Shown here piece by piece: positions 1-19,602 of a stretch of 64,000 bases of DNA. The position numbers and the translations under genes are program-made. A model generated the notes under the pieces. The model had not been told where the DNA came from and ran no database searches. It saw nothing but the letters and a program-made list of their open reading frames with translations. The stretch spans positions 17,657,239 through 17,721,238 of the forward strand of contig OX419345.1 in the NCBI GenBank assembly GCA_948470475.1, written 5' to 3'. The stretch comes from Galaxea fascicularis (taxonomy: Eukaryota > Cnidaria > Anthozoa > Scleractinia > Euphylliidae). Positions within the stretch are counted from its first letter, which is position 1, and each line of letters opens with the position of its first letter.

Positions 1-196
1 GTTTCAATTATTAACACCTACAAATGTTCTTTATGGGTTACATTCTTCAGCATCAGCAAGTTTCAGTCATAGTTATTCAAAGTTTTGACACTTTGGATAG
101 TATAAATTAACTCCTCGAGTAATGACTTTTTGACTTGAAAATTAAGCCAAGATGACTTCAAAACATTATAAGTTTATTTCTATTTCACTATTTTTT

Positions 197-420
197 TTAT
201 TGTGAATGATGTATATATGAAGTAAACCACATAAGGAACTGTGGAAATGAAACCAAATGAAGGAGAATCCTCGCAGTTGTGAATGTAATTTAAGTAACTG
301 CGTAAAGAAGCCTGAAAAAAATTCAGGACTTCAATGGGGTTTGAACCCATGACCCTGCGATACCAGACATTGGTTATGGACGTTGGTTATGGATCTCAAA
401 GGGTCACCTAGAGCTAAAGT
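197..420 (-). repeat. tRNA-derived SINE, minus orientation
   Basis: Read on the minus strand, a B-box-like GGTTCAAACCC (around 331-342) follows a CGCAGGGTCATG stretch. It leads into a non-tRNA body that ends in TCATTCACAATAAA plus an A-rich run near 190-210. This is the layout of a pol III-driven SINE. It lies in the intron before VKORC1L1 exon 612-721. The 5' limit is uncertain because the A box is degenerate. Confidence 0.5.
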
Positions 421-611
421 AGTGTTTGGCTCTTCATGTCAAGTTATATAAAGATACAGGCTTGAATATGCTTATTTTATTCGACTAAGGCTCAGTGAAA
501 TTTGGCCTTGTTATAAATTGAACTGTCCTATATTCATACATGGGTGTAGCTTATCTTCAGTTATTGTTGTACTTGTTTTTAATAGCCATTTCCATGTCAT
601 TGTCTCTTTAG

Positions 612-1400
612 GTATGGCACTGGATTTGGATTAGTTGAACCACTACTGGGGAAAAACTCACCTCTCAACATACCTAACAGTATCTTTGGAATTCTTTTCT
701 ATTCTTCAATTGTGCTTCTAGGTAGGAATGTTTTTCAACATTTACTAGTGTACTGGTAAGAAGTTTATGGGCAATAATTTTTTTAAAACACCAGAGTTAC
801 TGGAGGTGTGGATGAGATACAGTGTACAGTCCCACCTGCTGTAACAGGACATCCATGGGAAAAACATTCAAGTGTTCTCTAGTTTTCCACTGTTATTTTT
901 ATTTTTGTTTGATTGATTGATTGATTGATTGCATCATTTCAGTAACTGATTGATTGGTTAGTTGGTTGGTTGATTGATTGAAGTGGTTCATTTTGTAAGT
1001 CAATTAGTGGCGGAGAGAGGAAGCAAATATTTGGCTTATCAACTGAGAGTTTGATTCCATGGTAAATTTGTGACTGTTTGAAAGAGATGATGAATGGCTG
1101 GTGCTTGAAACACTAGTTGATGAAACCAAGTTAGTAGTATTTGATTGATGGGTGATATTGTCAATTGATTTTGTTGTAGGTGTGTTGAGAAGCAACTTTG
1201 CAGCATGGACAATGTTCCTGTTTTCCTTGTTGTCTTGTATTGGCTCAGTTTATTTGGGTTATATTCTGTTTTATATCCTGCATGATACTTGTGTAGTGTG
1301 TATCTCAACTTATGTTGTCAATGCATGTTTATTGATCATCAATTTTATAACCCTGAAACGAGCACTTGCTGCAGCAAGTTCCAAAAAGAAAAAAGAATGA
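612..1400 (+). CDS. VKORC1L1: vitamin K epoxide reductase, VKORC1L1-like (3' two exons)
   Basis: Two coding exons are visible: 612-721 (110 nt) and 1180-1400, with the stop at 1398-1400; the first exon lies left of the window. Exon 612-721 follows a TTTAG acceptor and encodes [15 protein letters not shown] and then NSIFGILFY, the hallmark region after the first membrane segment of animal VKOR. The last exon encodes three hydrophobic stretches and the redox motif CVVC (within [12 protein letters not shown]), the CXXC that reduces vitamin K epoxide in the ER membrane. The tail [11 protein letters not shown] and lysine-rich SSKKKKE end fit VKORC1L1 better than VKORC1, and the lysines could serve ER retention. 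Phases agree (CTA G|GT). Family identity is strong; the paralogue choice is less sure. A polyadenylation signal AATAAA lies at 1838. Confidence 0.9.
911..982. repeat. (GATT)n microsatellite, interrupted
   Basis: Five perfect GATT units at 911-930 are followed, after a short gap, by degenerate GATT/GGTT units to 982. It lies within the last VKORC1L1 intron. Confidence 0.85.
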
Positions 1401-9629
<8,229 letters not shown>

Positions 9630-10806
9630 CATAATTTGTAAAAAGATTAGACTATGCTTAAAGCAAATTATTTTCTGTTTCCAATACCAATGTTCATATT
9701 AATATTTCAGGGCCTGCAACAGGCTTAAGTGAGAATTCACTCATTTGGGCTTAAAGCCCTAGTGATAAGCATCTAATTTCTCCTGGTGATATTGTTTCTT
9801 CATCAGGCAATCAGGTTGTAGAATTCACCCAAGTATAAAATGCCTTCAACCTTGAACCAGATATTCTGTCAACTACTACTATAAGAGATATCTGAAGAAA
9901 AGAGTAGATGTGGTTTGATTAGGAATTACTGACACTGGCTTCAATATGGGGCTACCTGGCAAAGTGGGCTCCAATTTGACCATTTAAGTGTCTATCGTAA
10001 GGCCTTGTACAATCCTAGATGGCAGTTCTTTGACTCTTCATTGTTGCTCAAGGAGAATTATTTAGATGTTGATCATATGCAATTGTTCGCAATTGATTAC
10101 AAGGGTATGTATAAGCATCTGGTAATGATATGTAGGAATTAAAAAGGAAGGTAAAGAAAGTTAACATGTGTCATTAGTAGTTCCCTTGTACACTCTAAAT
10201 ATTGTCTTATTCCAATAAGTTTTCGTTTCACTTTTGTACCTTGGCAAGAAACGGTATCACTTCATCTTCATGGAGTATGCTCCACAGTCAAATAGTGAAA
10301 TAAATCCTTGTAATTAAGAAACGATATGGTGAGGCTCAAAAATTCTGAAAAGCTTGGGTTACCTGTGGTTCACACGGGAAAGCTACTTCGCTTACATATA
10401 TTCCCTTAATCAAAATTAAACTGAAATTTTTCTGGGGAGGGGAAAACTAGAGAATCGGGAAAAATCCTCTCAGCAAGGCGAGAATCCCCTAAGATTTGAC
10501 ATAAACTTGAAAATCAAACTCCGCTGGGGGAGGCAACTGCTTTCTGCAATAGACCAACCTGTAGCACCACGGAAAGGGAGCAAGAACGCTCGGCGAGAAT
10601 AGCCATATGTCAAGTCAAAAAATATAAACTAGAAAAGACAAGGTATTTTTGGAACAGAAAACAACTCTAGTATTTCGGCAGAGAAGATAGCAGTTCTTTT
10701 CCCTTTATGTGTAATCTGAATTCAAACAGATAGTCTATTTTTGGAAATGACCATTTAATAGTTTATATAAATAATTTGTACAAAAGCTATCAAAAGCAAT
10801 TAAAAG
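9630..10806. other. convergent 3' flanks of MAPK7 and GTF2H3
   Basis: This is the MAPK7 3' UTR, with an AATAAA at 10299-10304, followed by non-coding DNA. On the minus strand an ATTAAA signal (forward TTTAAT, 10754-10759) lies about 50 bp past the GTF2H3 stop. No coding exon was recognised here. Confidence 0.6.
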
Positions 10807-13800
10807 TCACTTTGTGGGAGCCGTGTTTTCTTTTTTCTTCTTCTTTGGCCTTGGCATTGGAAGCGCTGGAAGTTTAAATCGAGTCCTGAAAGAAAGAAAA
10901 AAAAATTTATTGTACAGTGTCAGTTTATAACCGTTTCACTCCCATGATCTCAATATTAATTCTCCTTACTATCTGGCATACATTCTTTATAATGTTAGTT
11001 CTGAGAATTTGGTATTAAATCTAACAATATCCCTCAGTTGATGTTTTTCTTTAGTCTCATCACCCGTCTGCTTAACAATGTAATGATTTGGGAGGAGAAA
11101 TCACGTATTGATCACGCCTGGAAGTGAAAGGGATTAGCAAGACAAAATTGTTTTAAGTTCATACAATATCGTACAGTTCCTAAAGTATTGGGCCTTTAAA
11201 AAGATAAAAAGGCTCGTATGATAAACCCAACTACGCAGTGAGTATAATATCACGTTAATTCGCTTTTTTCCATTGATTCATTGGCATCCCTCACAGTAAA
11301 ACACTACCGCTACAGTTTATTTCAATTCTTTCTTCACGAAGACATCGCTAGTCACTAAGGTATTTTCGGCTGGACTCTTGCATTCGGGTGACCGTTATTT
11401 TTCGCCGGCCACGCAGTTACGTTTGGGAATTACTAGAAGGATACCAAAGTGAACCATACTTTCGGGTGGCCGTTTATACTTGAGGAACTTCACGGTATTC
11501 ACACGTGCAATACAGCTTCTATTTCAAATTAATGCCTAGTGTACATGTAAGCTAGCTTTGTTTTGCTGTTTCCTCGCTTTTTTTTTTTTTTGCTTTTTCT
11601 ATTTTATTCTTGTAAATTAATATTATGCTTGAATAAGTGTGAATAAACTGATACTGAACTGAACTGAACTGAACTTCTCCACGACACTGAGTTTTTCTCA
11701 AGAGCTTGAACTCTCTCTCTAATGCCTCTGAAACTCTTTTCGAGCGAATGATAAGTCGCCAGGAGAGGTACAACACAAAGTGAGGGTTTCTGAAAAACAT
11801 TTTCTTTGACGACGTAAAGGAGTCACCGTGAGCGTAAAATGGGGTCAGAGTAAATGAATACAAGTTCAACGTTTCTATTTCATAAACTTTGAGCAAATCC
11901 AAATATAAATGTTGCAGGGCGTGCGCAAGTCACTGGTAGTGTTAATGCAAAATGGAAATGGAAGTTCAACTCTTGTTGACGCGGTTTGCCAGGGGCTTCA
12001 CATCTGTCCCAAACCAGGATGAACGTCAACGATAAAGCTGTTGAGGTTCAGATCGCGAGTTATGTTCAATGCAGATCGAAGGAAAGTTAACGCGGAAATT
12101 CATTGCTAGAGAAATAACTTTCAAAGGTTGCGAAAAAAAAATTGGGATAGGTTTTAAACAATTTAGGAAACTCAAATTCATCCTCAAAGCGCTACGGAGA
12201 TTACACGTCCTAGCCTGATTAGTAACTAGCTTTTTTAAGGAGGCTTAACATAAAAAAAAACGTTTCCCGTGTTTTCTATAGAGTTTCAGAAAAACTGACT
12301 GGTTTTGGATGACGACAAACTTACTGGCAAGTGAGGCAGAGTGGAATGAACTGGCAATAAACTGCAATAAAAAGGAGAGGAAAGACAAATCTATTGTACC
12401 TTGTTTCTAAATCTTTGTACTTGAAAAACTCCAACGGCTTTCTACTATCTATGTATAAAGTTCGTAGCATGTACGATAAACTAATTGGGCTTGAATTCTG
12501 GTTATGTAGGTGCTGCTTCTCAGTAGAGGATTTAAAAAGTTTTATCCTAAAATGTTTGTACTTTCTGGAACACAATGGACAAATTTGGAGTAAACAGTTC
12601 TCACAAGGGTGGGGTGGGATTTTACGGGGTTGATATTTTACCACAGGGGTAAGGTGAGATTAAACGGGGTTATATTTTACCATAGGAGTAGGGTGACATT
12701 CTACCACAGGGAAAGGTACAGGGTTAAAGTAAGGTCCTACGGGGTGATATTTTGCCACTGGGTTAAAGGAAGGTCCTACGGGGTGATATTTCACCACAGG
12801 GGTAAGGTAAGATTCTATAGGATAATAATTTACCACAGCGGTGGGGTGAGTGGTAGTACTTACTTGATAAACACACCGAGCACACAAATCCTATATCCAC
12901 CAGTCGTCTGTGACAGAAACACGCGGCTCTGTAGTCAATATGCAAGGAGGAAGGAAGAACGAGCTGCTCACGGACAGAAGGCTCGGGTAGAAATACCCAC
13001 TGGAATGATGCAAAAACGCCATAAAAAAGAGAAGGGCTCATTGTTGGCGGATTTACCCTTACAACACTACAGAGGTGGTAAAAATGTGTCATGAGTTCAA
13101 CATCATTTGGCAGACTAGGGAAAAATATTTGCATGGTTGCATGGATATCAGGGTTGTCACGATCAGGGAAAAGTCAGGAAATTTCTAAATTCTACCTGAA
13201 AGTCAGTGAAAAGTCAGGGAATTTTACATTTGGCTAGCCATTTGGTTTTGGGAAGAGATTCTTTTGTAGTAAATGTGTTTTCGTTTCAAAAAATCCTGCA
13301 CAGGAATTGATTTCTTTGGCTTTGGCATTGCTGGCTTTATTGCCTGAGGATTTGCCTCCGATGGTCAGTGAAAAGTCAGGGAATTGTCAGGGAATTTTTT
13401 CTATCCCAATGAGTGGCAACCCTCGGATATAGTCACAATTGGTTTTGGTTTGGAATATGTGGCGAACGTTTTGGCCTGATTATAAACTATTAACTAGGCA
13501 AAGCCGAGGTCACAAGTATCAACATAGGGACGTATTCATAGTCTCACTGTTTGGACTGTTTGTTTCTCGCAAAAGCAAATCTTCTGCTCAAGATAGATGC
13601 ATTTTCAGTACACTGTAATAACACTGCAAAAAGACAACCAAAGACTAAAAAACGCAGCTACTTACGAGTAGATATTGAAGTAAGGCCAGAGGCTGTGGGA
13701 CTTTGAGGTACATACCACCTGTGATGTCCGCTGCCTGAAAGAAAAGCATTCGCCCTCTACATTAGCAAGGATCTAACATCTACTATGTGGTATTTCGCAG

Positions 13801-16800
13801 GGATGCTTTTGGCCTAAAACTTTAAGTTGTGGGACTTTGTGTTGAAGGTTCAACTGCACAACAATTAGGTTATCAATTAGCATCTTAGCTAGGATTTTCG
13901 ATAACATTTAAGTACCGGATTCACAGGTTAAACAAGCGGCCGCCACACTTCAGAAAATCATTCTTTGGTGTGAACTACTGAACATTTCTACCGGCCATTT
14001 TATGTGAAACAACCGGACGTTAAGGCCTCCGCAAACGAGGAAACATTGTCGTGGAAACATTGTTGCAGAAGCAACTGAAATGTCTCTGAATACTTACAGA
14101 ACCATTTTGTTTCCTCGGCAAATGTTTTCTGGTTTGCGCAGCAAAGAAGCAAAACAATTTTTTTGCTTCCTGCTCGTTTGCGCACCCAAGAAATATTTCG
14201 GGTGACAATGTTTCCGTAACAATGTTTCCTCGTTTGCGGGAGTCTTTACGTCCGGCGTCCGGCCACAAACGGAGTCGTTAAAAAGGTACCCGGCTATTAA
14301 GTTATTAAAAAGTAAAGTTATTATAAAGTTATTAATTCGCATCTTTAATAGCTAAAGAAAAAACGTCAAGCAGGTCTTTACTTGACGAACTGTTTGCCAA
14401 GCTTGCAGTTGTAGCCCAATCAGTCAAGAAGCGTTTAACTCGCTATTGCGCTCCAAAATGTTTGTCGATCTCCTGGACTCTGTAAACGCACCTGTTGTAA
14501 GAATCCCGAGTGTTCATCCAGTACACAGGCGTCGATCACGGTATTCTAAAAACGATATATCAGTGAATTCGTGTTAAGGAGTAATACTGGCGTAGACTTT
14601 GCAGATATCCGGTCGCTTCATACTCACACCCTTTTGTACTCAACTTAATTAAGTTGATTGGTACTCCCTAAATAGGCCTGTTCGTACTCACTTGGTGAGT
14701 ACCAACCCATCTGTCTGGGGAGTACGAATCAATAATCAATCGAAATGTAGTACGAACAGTTAAGTAAGAAACGGTGTGAGGACAAAACAACCTACCGTTT
14801 GTCAATTCCTAACCCAATTTTCGTAACAAGGAAGCATTCTTAAGGACACAACGACTATTGCAGTTATGACCGCGAATTCAGCAACTAAAAAGCTGATGCT
14901 AAAACGGGTGGTGAGGCCTCATTCTCTCTTAAGTGACATTACAAACCAAACACGCACTTACAGTTTTTTGAGCCGCAAATATACAATTCATGATTGGCAT
15001 GTATTGTGTTGACACATCTGGAGCAGCCTTTAAAACCTGTGGTTAAAAGGAAATTGAAAATTGGAAAATCCATGAAAACAAATTACTAAGGAATAGTTCC
15101 TTGGTAACAGTTACTAATATTATTGTTGCTGACAAAGGACTACAAACTGGAATGTAATGTCCCATACTCACCAATATACGAGAATTGAGCTTCTGTCCAA
15201 CTAAGGAAGAGAAAAATTAATGGGAATAGTTACTTTACTCAAATTCTGGCATTCACAGATTTGTATAAAATTTGATTTCCTGTAAATTCTCCAATGAACA
15301 CAAAAGTAATTTAGTAGACTGCCCATAGATACAACACTTGACAGCCCATGTTACCAAGTTGTTAGGGCTTCCTTAAGCCCATAATTTTAAATTTTATGGA
15401 CAAAACCTTCCAGTGTTACCATTCCAATGAAAGTTATAGAGCAGTATTTCATGTGGTGGTATTATTTCTTGTACTGTGTTCCAACAGCCAATTACCTGGG
15501 CATTCTTTCTCTGCTCTGTGAATATCTAAACAGAATGTTAAGTCATGTATATTTAAAAACTGAATTCAATGAGTGCCAAGCAACAACTGTTTATAATGGT
15601 AATTGAACTAAGTGGAGTACAATTTGGTCTGATATCATATGCATGATTTCAAAATCGAACGAGCGCACAGCGTGAATTTGATTTGAAATCACAGGTATGA
15701 TTTTAGACCAAAATTGCACGACACGAAGTTCAATTACCACTTTACTACACCCATTTTGAAATCACATTGTCAATATTAATGTTTATTTAACGTTCAGGAA
15801 AAGGAAAGCCAGTTTTGAATTTTGATGGGCTTAAAGGAAGGATGTGATGTACATGTAGAGCAAAAAATGGGAATAAATTGCACTGTTGGGAGCCAATCAG
15901 ATTTCATGAATGATGAGTGATTTCCAGATGGGTGTAATAAAAACCCTTATGTAAACACGTATATTCTCCACAATGTTCTACATACATTTTCTATGGTAAT
16001 GATGAGGAGAATTTGTTAAACAATCAAGACTTGTTACTTGTTGACCAACTCCTTTTTTTCTCACAGCATTTATGTTTGATTAAACAGTGTCACTATGAGG
16101 AGAAATTAAACATTAGTCACTCTTAAGGGGTTAAAGGGTTAACAGAGCACAGAATTAAAAACATTAATTAACGGTCCGCTCAGTGGTACAGCACTGGACT
16201 GCTGTGCGGGAGGTCGGGGGTTCAAGCCCAGGCCGGCCCAACATTCAGGGTCTTTAAATAACTGCTACCTTTGTAATGACATCTGCAAATGGTTAGACTT
16301 TCTGGTTTTCTCAGATAAGGACGATAAAACCGGAGGTCCCGTCTCACAGTACTGGTGTGGGACGTTAAAGAACCCATGCACTGATCGGAAAGAGTAGGGG
16401 ACGTAGTCCCCGGTGTGATGGTCTATAACTTATTCTGTTCTGGGGGCACCTGTGTTGATCCTACTATTCATTCAAATAAGATTGTAAACTGCGTAGCTGC
16501 AATTTGCACCTGAAAAGCAGTCTGGCAAAGTCCCCCAAAAAGTGTTGTAAAGCGCTTTGAGCCCTTCAGATAAAGCGCTATATAAATCCTCATCATCATT
16601 AACAGTTTCAAGACTTAGATTGAAGCTAATCACTACAGTTCATGCTAAAAGGGATTGGCTATGAGGGTATGGGTCATCTAGTAACCTGTCATAATATTAT
16701 TACAGAGTTGTACATACTGCCTAACAAAGCAACATGGGTACCAGAGAGCCATGAGATGAACTTTGGAGACACATGTTGCATTGAGCTACACATGTGCAAC

Positions 16801-19602
16801 AAACTTTTTCCATTTTGAGTGAATAGAACATTCAACAGGCAAGTTCACTAATTAAGTCTTGGTAACCTCAGTTACAGTGTATTAAAATTCATTTAACTAC
16901 ATTACATTACATTACTGCTGCCCTGGGCCGAGCCCACATAGCGCCAACACAAACGATCGCCACTCCTTGCGGTCCTGCGCTACCACTGTTGCCTCTTCGA
17001 AGGAAAGACTGTTTACCCCCCCCCCCCCACCTAAGCCCTGTAAACATACTACATGTGTACATGAATGTAACCACCCCCTTCACAGCAAAAAGGATACAAC
17101 ATAAGGCCATAGTTAAGGCACTTGCAAGGAGAGTTGGAGGCACCTCTGAGCTGTGATCACCTTCAGAATTAACAGTTCAAAAATAGTCAAATTGTACATA
17201 TAGGTCATTTTCACATGTCACAGCAGCTATATTGGTGTACAAGGCTAACAATCTATGAATAGAACTCTATTTTTTACAAATACTTTCTTTAGTTTCATTG
17301 AACCAACATGGCCGCTGGTCATGAGTGAAAATGGCCTTGAATATGGTCACCTGTCTTCCTCAGAAAGAAGTCCTCAATAATCGTAACACACCAGTAGATA
17401 TGGTACTTACTTGTTGAAACATCTGAAGACAACAAACTTTTTAGTTCTGTGATAATAGCGTCATTGACATCAGCAAAGCCCTCATATTTGCCATCTGTGG
17501 GAAGATCTGGCTGACTGGATTCACTAACCATAACATTATCTTCTTTTGGAAAAACAAACTTGCTGTTTTGAACAAAAATTTCACCAATGTTTAGATTTTG
17601 ACCTAGAAAATCCGATGCAAACTTTAGCCCAGACTGTATCAGATATACAGACACTCACTAAACATTAATAAAATATATTTTTGTGAAAGGATGGACTGAA
17701 AAGAAATGGGGAACCTGTTGCAATTTTGCAAAATCCTTGTGCAACAAAGACTTGCCTTGGAGGGGATGGGAACCAGGAGTGAAGGGGTGAGGGAGGTAGA
17801 GGGTTCAGATTACCACATCCCACAAAGGAACAAATAAACAGACAAATAAGGATAAGATGATTATTACACAAAATGATGAAAAAATGATTGAATGTAAGGA
17901 AGAAAGAAAGACAGAAAGATAGACGGCGTGGATGGAAGAATGGGTTAATGAAAATGAGTAAATAAACAATTAACGAAGGAAATCAAACAGCACTGGTGGT
18001 CAGTGATATCCTCAGATATTTTCCTGGTTCCACCGGCTACAATTTGCCAGCTATGATTCGCTAGTAAAAAAGAGAAAATGTAGGGGAAAATAGTGTTGTT
18101 ACCCCATCTGTGCTGTCTTACTTTCCTAAATTCTCCTTCTACCTAAAATCTTTTTGTCGCGTTCTGAGCGCAGTGTCAACCAAAGGCAAACGTGTAGACT
18201 TGTGAACTAGTATGTTTAATGCCGTGTGGTGAAACTACATACAAAATGAAATACAGAAAACGATGGAATGAAAACTGAAGACAGAAAACACGATAACGAA
18301 AAACAATAAGATAACAGAAAGGTGAAAACTTACATGGATGGTGCTGCAGCGGGTGAAAAATTAAACAAATAGCACAACCGTAATATGAACCTTTCCGAAA
18401 ACTGATGGCCGAGCGGCCCTGAGAAACTGAGCCGACCAAGTGGGTCCCAGGACCCAATGATAAAAAAGAGAAAAACCTGTAACACTTTTTGACAATCCTG
18501 GTAAAGACAATTGAATTGACAATGGAAATTGGAAAAAATGAACACATGATCAAACAAGCAGACAAATGGTCATCAACAATATTAGCCTACTTATAGATAA
18601 CCTAATTTTGATCAGAATAATTTTGAGAGATCGACAGTCTCTAATTTATAAAAGATCTTACCTTGTGCTGGTGTGAGATATAATAAAGGAAAGACAGTTG
18701 TTATGCTTCATCATCAAATGTGCATTACAAAATACCATAAGGCTGTCCACACAGTGTGTTAAACGTATCTGAAAATTGAGCATGTTAACATGAATTAAGT
18801 GAGGATTCTTTGTATAAGAAGGCAGAAGGCCTACTCATATGCATGATCACTGTTCTCACACAATCACACATGTAATCTCTTCAAGACTAGACTGTTAGGT
18901 ATGAGTGGGATCATAAGCATGAGATTTTGTTTCTGATAGCAGATTCCTGTCTGAACGACACTGTGTGAAAGTCAACAGGTGTATCATTTTATTGATTAGC
19001 CCTGATTACAAAGCTAATAAACATGGAAACTTATTATAAGTGGCACATATATGCGCATGTACTGATGGCTGCCAAATTGGACCGCATATAAATGCAGATT
19101 AATGATCTTGTAGTTATATATTTAAAGAGCCGTTTAAAACCTACAACAATAATTACAAATTGTAAAATACGGAAGAAATGCTCTTAACAAATGGTGATTC
19201 TCCATGTCAAGACGGGGCATTTCGGAAAGATTTCCGCACAGCTTCACACATTAATTATACATGCATCACTACTGTCTGTGTCATACTAACCCTGTTTCAA
19301 ATACGGATAGAGTTTGATTCACAGAATGTATGCATAATTAATAAATGGAGCTGCGCGGAAATTTGCCGGCATTTCACTCCTAAAACGCTTGTAATCCTAC
19401 ATATGACATCTGACCTGATCACTGACTTGATTTCGTTCGCTAGCAATTCTGCCCCACCACACGGGATTGGCATCAAGAACGACCACCAAGAGACTGGAGA
19501 TGTTTTCTTAAGGAAATAACAATAGGATACCAAGACTTAAGACAAAATACGATCCGAGAGAAGAATTTAGTTACAAAACAACTCTGTCTCACCGTCCGCC
19601 AT
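10807..19602 (-). CDS. GTF2H3: TFIIH subunit p34 (general transcription factor IIH subunit 3)
   Basis: Thirteen exons, in coding order: 19602-19593, 19506-19415, 18768-18662, 17562-17411, 17145-17098, 15525-15496, 15200-15172, 15036-14962, 14545-14492, 13734-13666, 12999-12864, 12361-12325, 10885-10807. They sum to 918 nt, 305 residues; human p34 is 308. Family landmarks are VVVLDANPVWWG (exon 2), SKFVFP (exon 4), NTVIDACVLDEHSGF (exon 9), AADITGGMYLKVP (exon 10) and IDYRAACFCHR plus FVCSVCLS (exon 11), with the remaining zinc-ligand cysteines in the 37-nt exon 12 and a lysine-rich C terminus. p34 is a core TFIIH subunit with a von Willebrand A fold and a C4 zinc finger; it pairs with p44 in transcription and nucleotide excision repair. 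All phases agree. Exons of 10, 29, 30, 37 and 48 nt are too short for simple gene finders. Confidence 0.95.
11648..11674. repeat. (AACTG)n short tandem repeat
   Basis: About four pentamer units in GTF2H3 intron 12, preceded by a T13 run near 11579-11592. Confidence 0.7.
12600..12853. repeat. GC-rich degenerate minisatellite
   Basis: At least six imperfect units share the motifs ACGGGGT(T)GATATTTT, ACCACAGGGGTAAGGT and AGGTCCTACGGGG, spaced roughly 35-45 bp. The array ends about 10 bp from the donor of GTF2H3 exon 11 (12864). It explains the spurious open frames on both strands here. Confidence 0.75.
13149..13424. mobile_element. hAT-like non-autonomous element
   Basis: The ends are CAGGGTTGTCAC and GTGGCAACCCTC, inverted repeats typical of hAT elements. 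They are flanked on both sides by GGATAT (13143-13148 and 13425-13430), a 6-bp target-site duplication. The interior repeats GTCAGTGAAAAGTCAGGGAA twice. There is no transposase coding. It lies in GTF2H3 intron 10. Confidence 0.7.
14013..14255. mobile_element. MITE with long terminal inverted repeats
   Basis: Starts CCGGACGTTAAGG and ends CTTTACGTCCGG. The arms share CCGCAAACGAGGAAACATTG and run for about 55-60 bp with few mismatches. Non-coding, inside GTF2H3 intron 9. Confidence 0.7.
14623..14780. mobile_element. short MITE
   Basis: The left end CTCACACCCTTTTGTACTC mirrors the right end GAAACGGTGTGAG, with inverted homology of about 24 bp. The interior has GTACTC/GAGTAC palindromes. It lies in GTF2H3 intron 8, about 80 bp upstream (in gene sense) of exon 9. 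Confidence 0.6.
15590..15945. repeat. two abutting inverted-repeat elements
   Basis: A fold-back at 15597-15740 has arms GGTAATTGAACT and AGTTCAATTACC, with mirrored ATTTGGTCT/AGACCAAAAT inside. A second element at about 15741-15940 has ends TTTACTACACCCATTTTGAA and GATGGGTGTAATAAA. Both are non-coding, in GTF2H3 intron 6/7 flank sequence between exons 6 and 5. Confidence 0.55.
16171..16600 (+). repeat. full-length tRNA-derived SINE
   Basis: A tRNA-like head has A box CTCAGTGGTACAGCACTGG and B box GGGTTCAAGCCC. A body follows with GGACGTTAAAGAACCC and CCTGTGTTGATCC, and a 3' end GCGCTATATAAATCC with (ATC)n. The central block resembles the conserved domain of widespread metazoan SINE superfamilies; the exact name is not known to me. 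It is in GTF2H3 intron 5 and is not a functional tRNA gene. Confidence 0.8.
17018..17031. repeat. poly-C tract
   Basis: An uninterrupted C run in GTF2H3 intron 5. Similar C or G runs lie at about 4350-4363, 37447-37459 and 43811-43820; all are intronic. Confidence 0.8.

Noticed and set aside
12609..13094. 161-residue open frame on +
   Set aside because: It is built from the minisatellite (repeated YHRG-type units) and runs antisense through GTF2H3 exon 11, whose homology is clear.
16171..16245. Possible functional tRNA gene
   Set aside because: A and B boxes are present, but the acceptor and anticodon arms do not pair well and it is fused to a long SINE body with a repeat tail.
17563..17602. 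Longer GTF2H3 exon 4 starting at the TTTTCTAG acceptor
   Set aside because: That start is out of phase with exon 3. The internal AACAG acceptor at 17562 restores both the phase and the p34 sequence HTSTSKFVFP.
18176..18565. 129-residue open frame on - in GTF2H3 intron 3
   Set aside because: Hydrophobic low-complexity sequence without any family match, fully within an intron bounded by validated exons.
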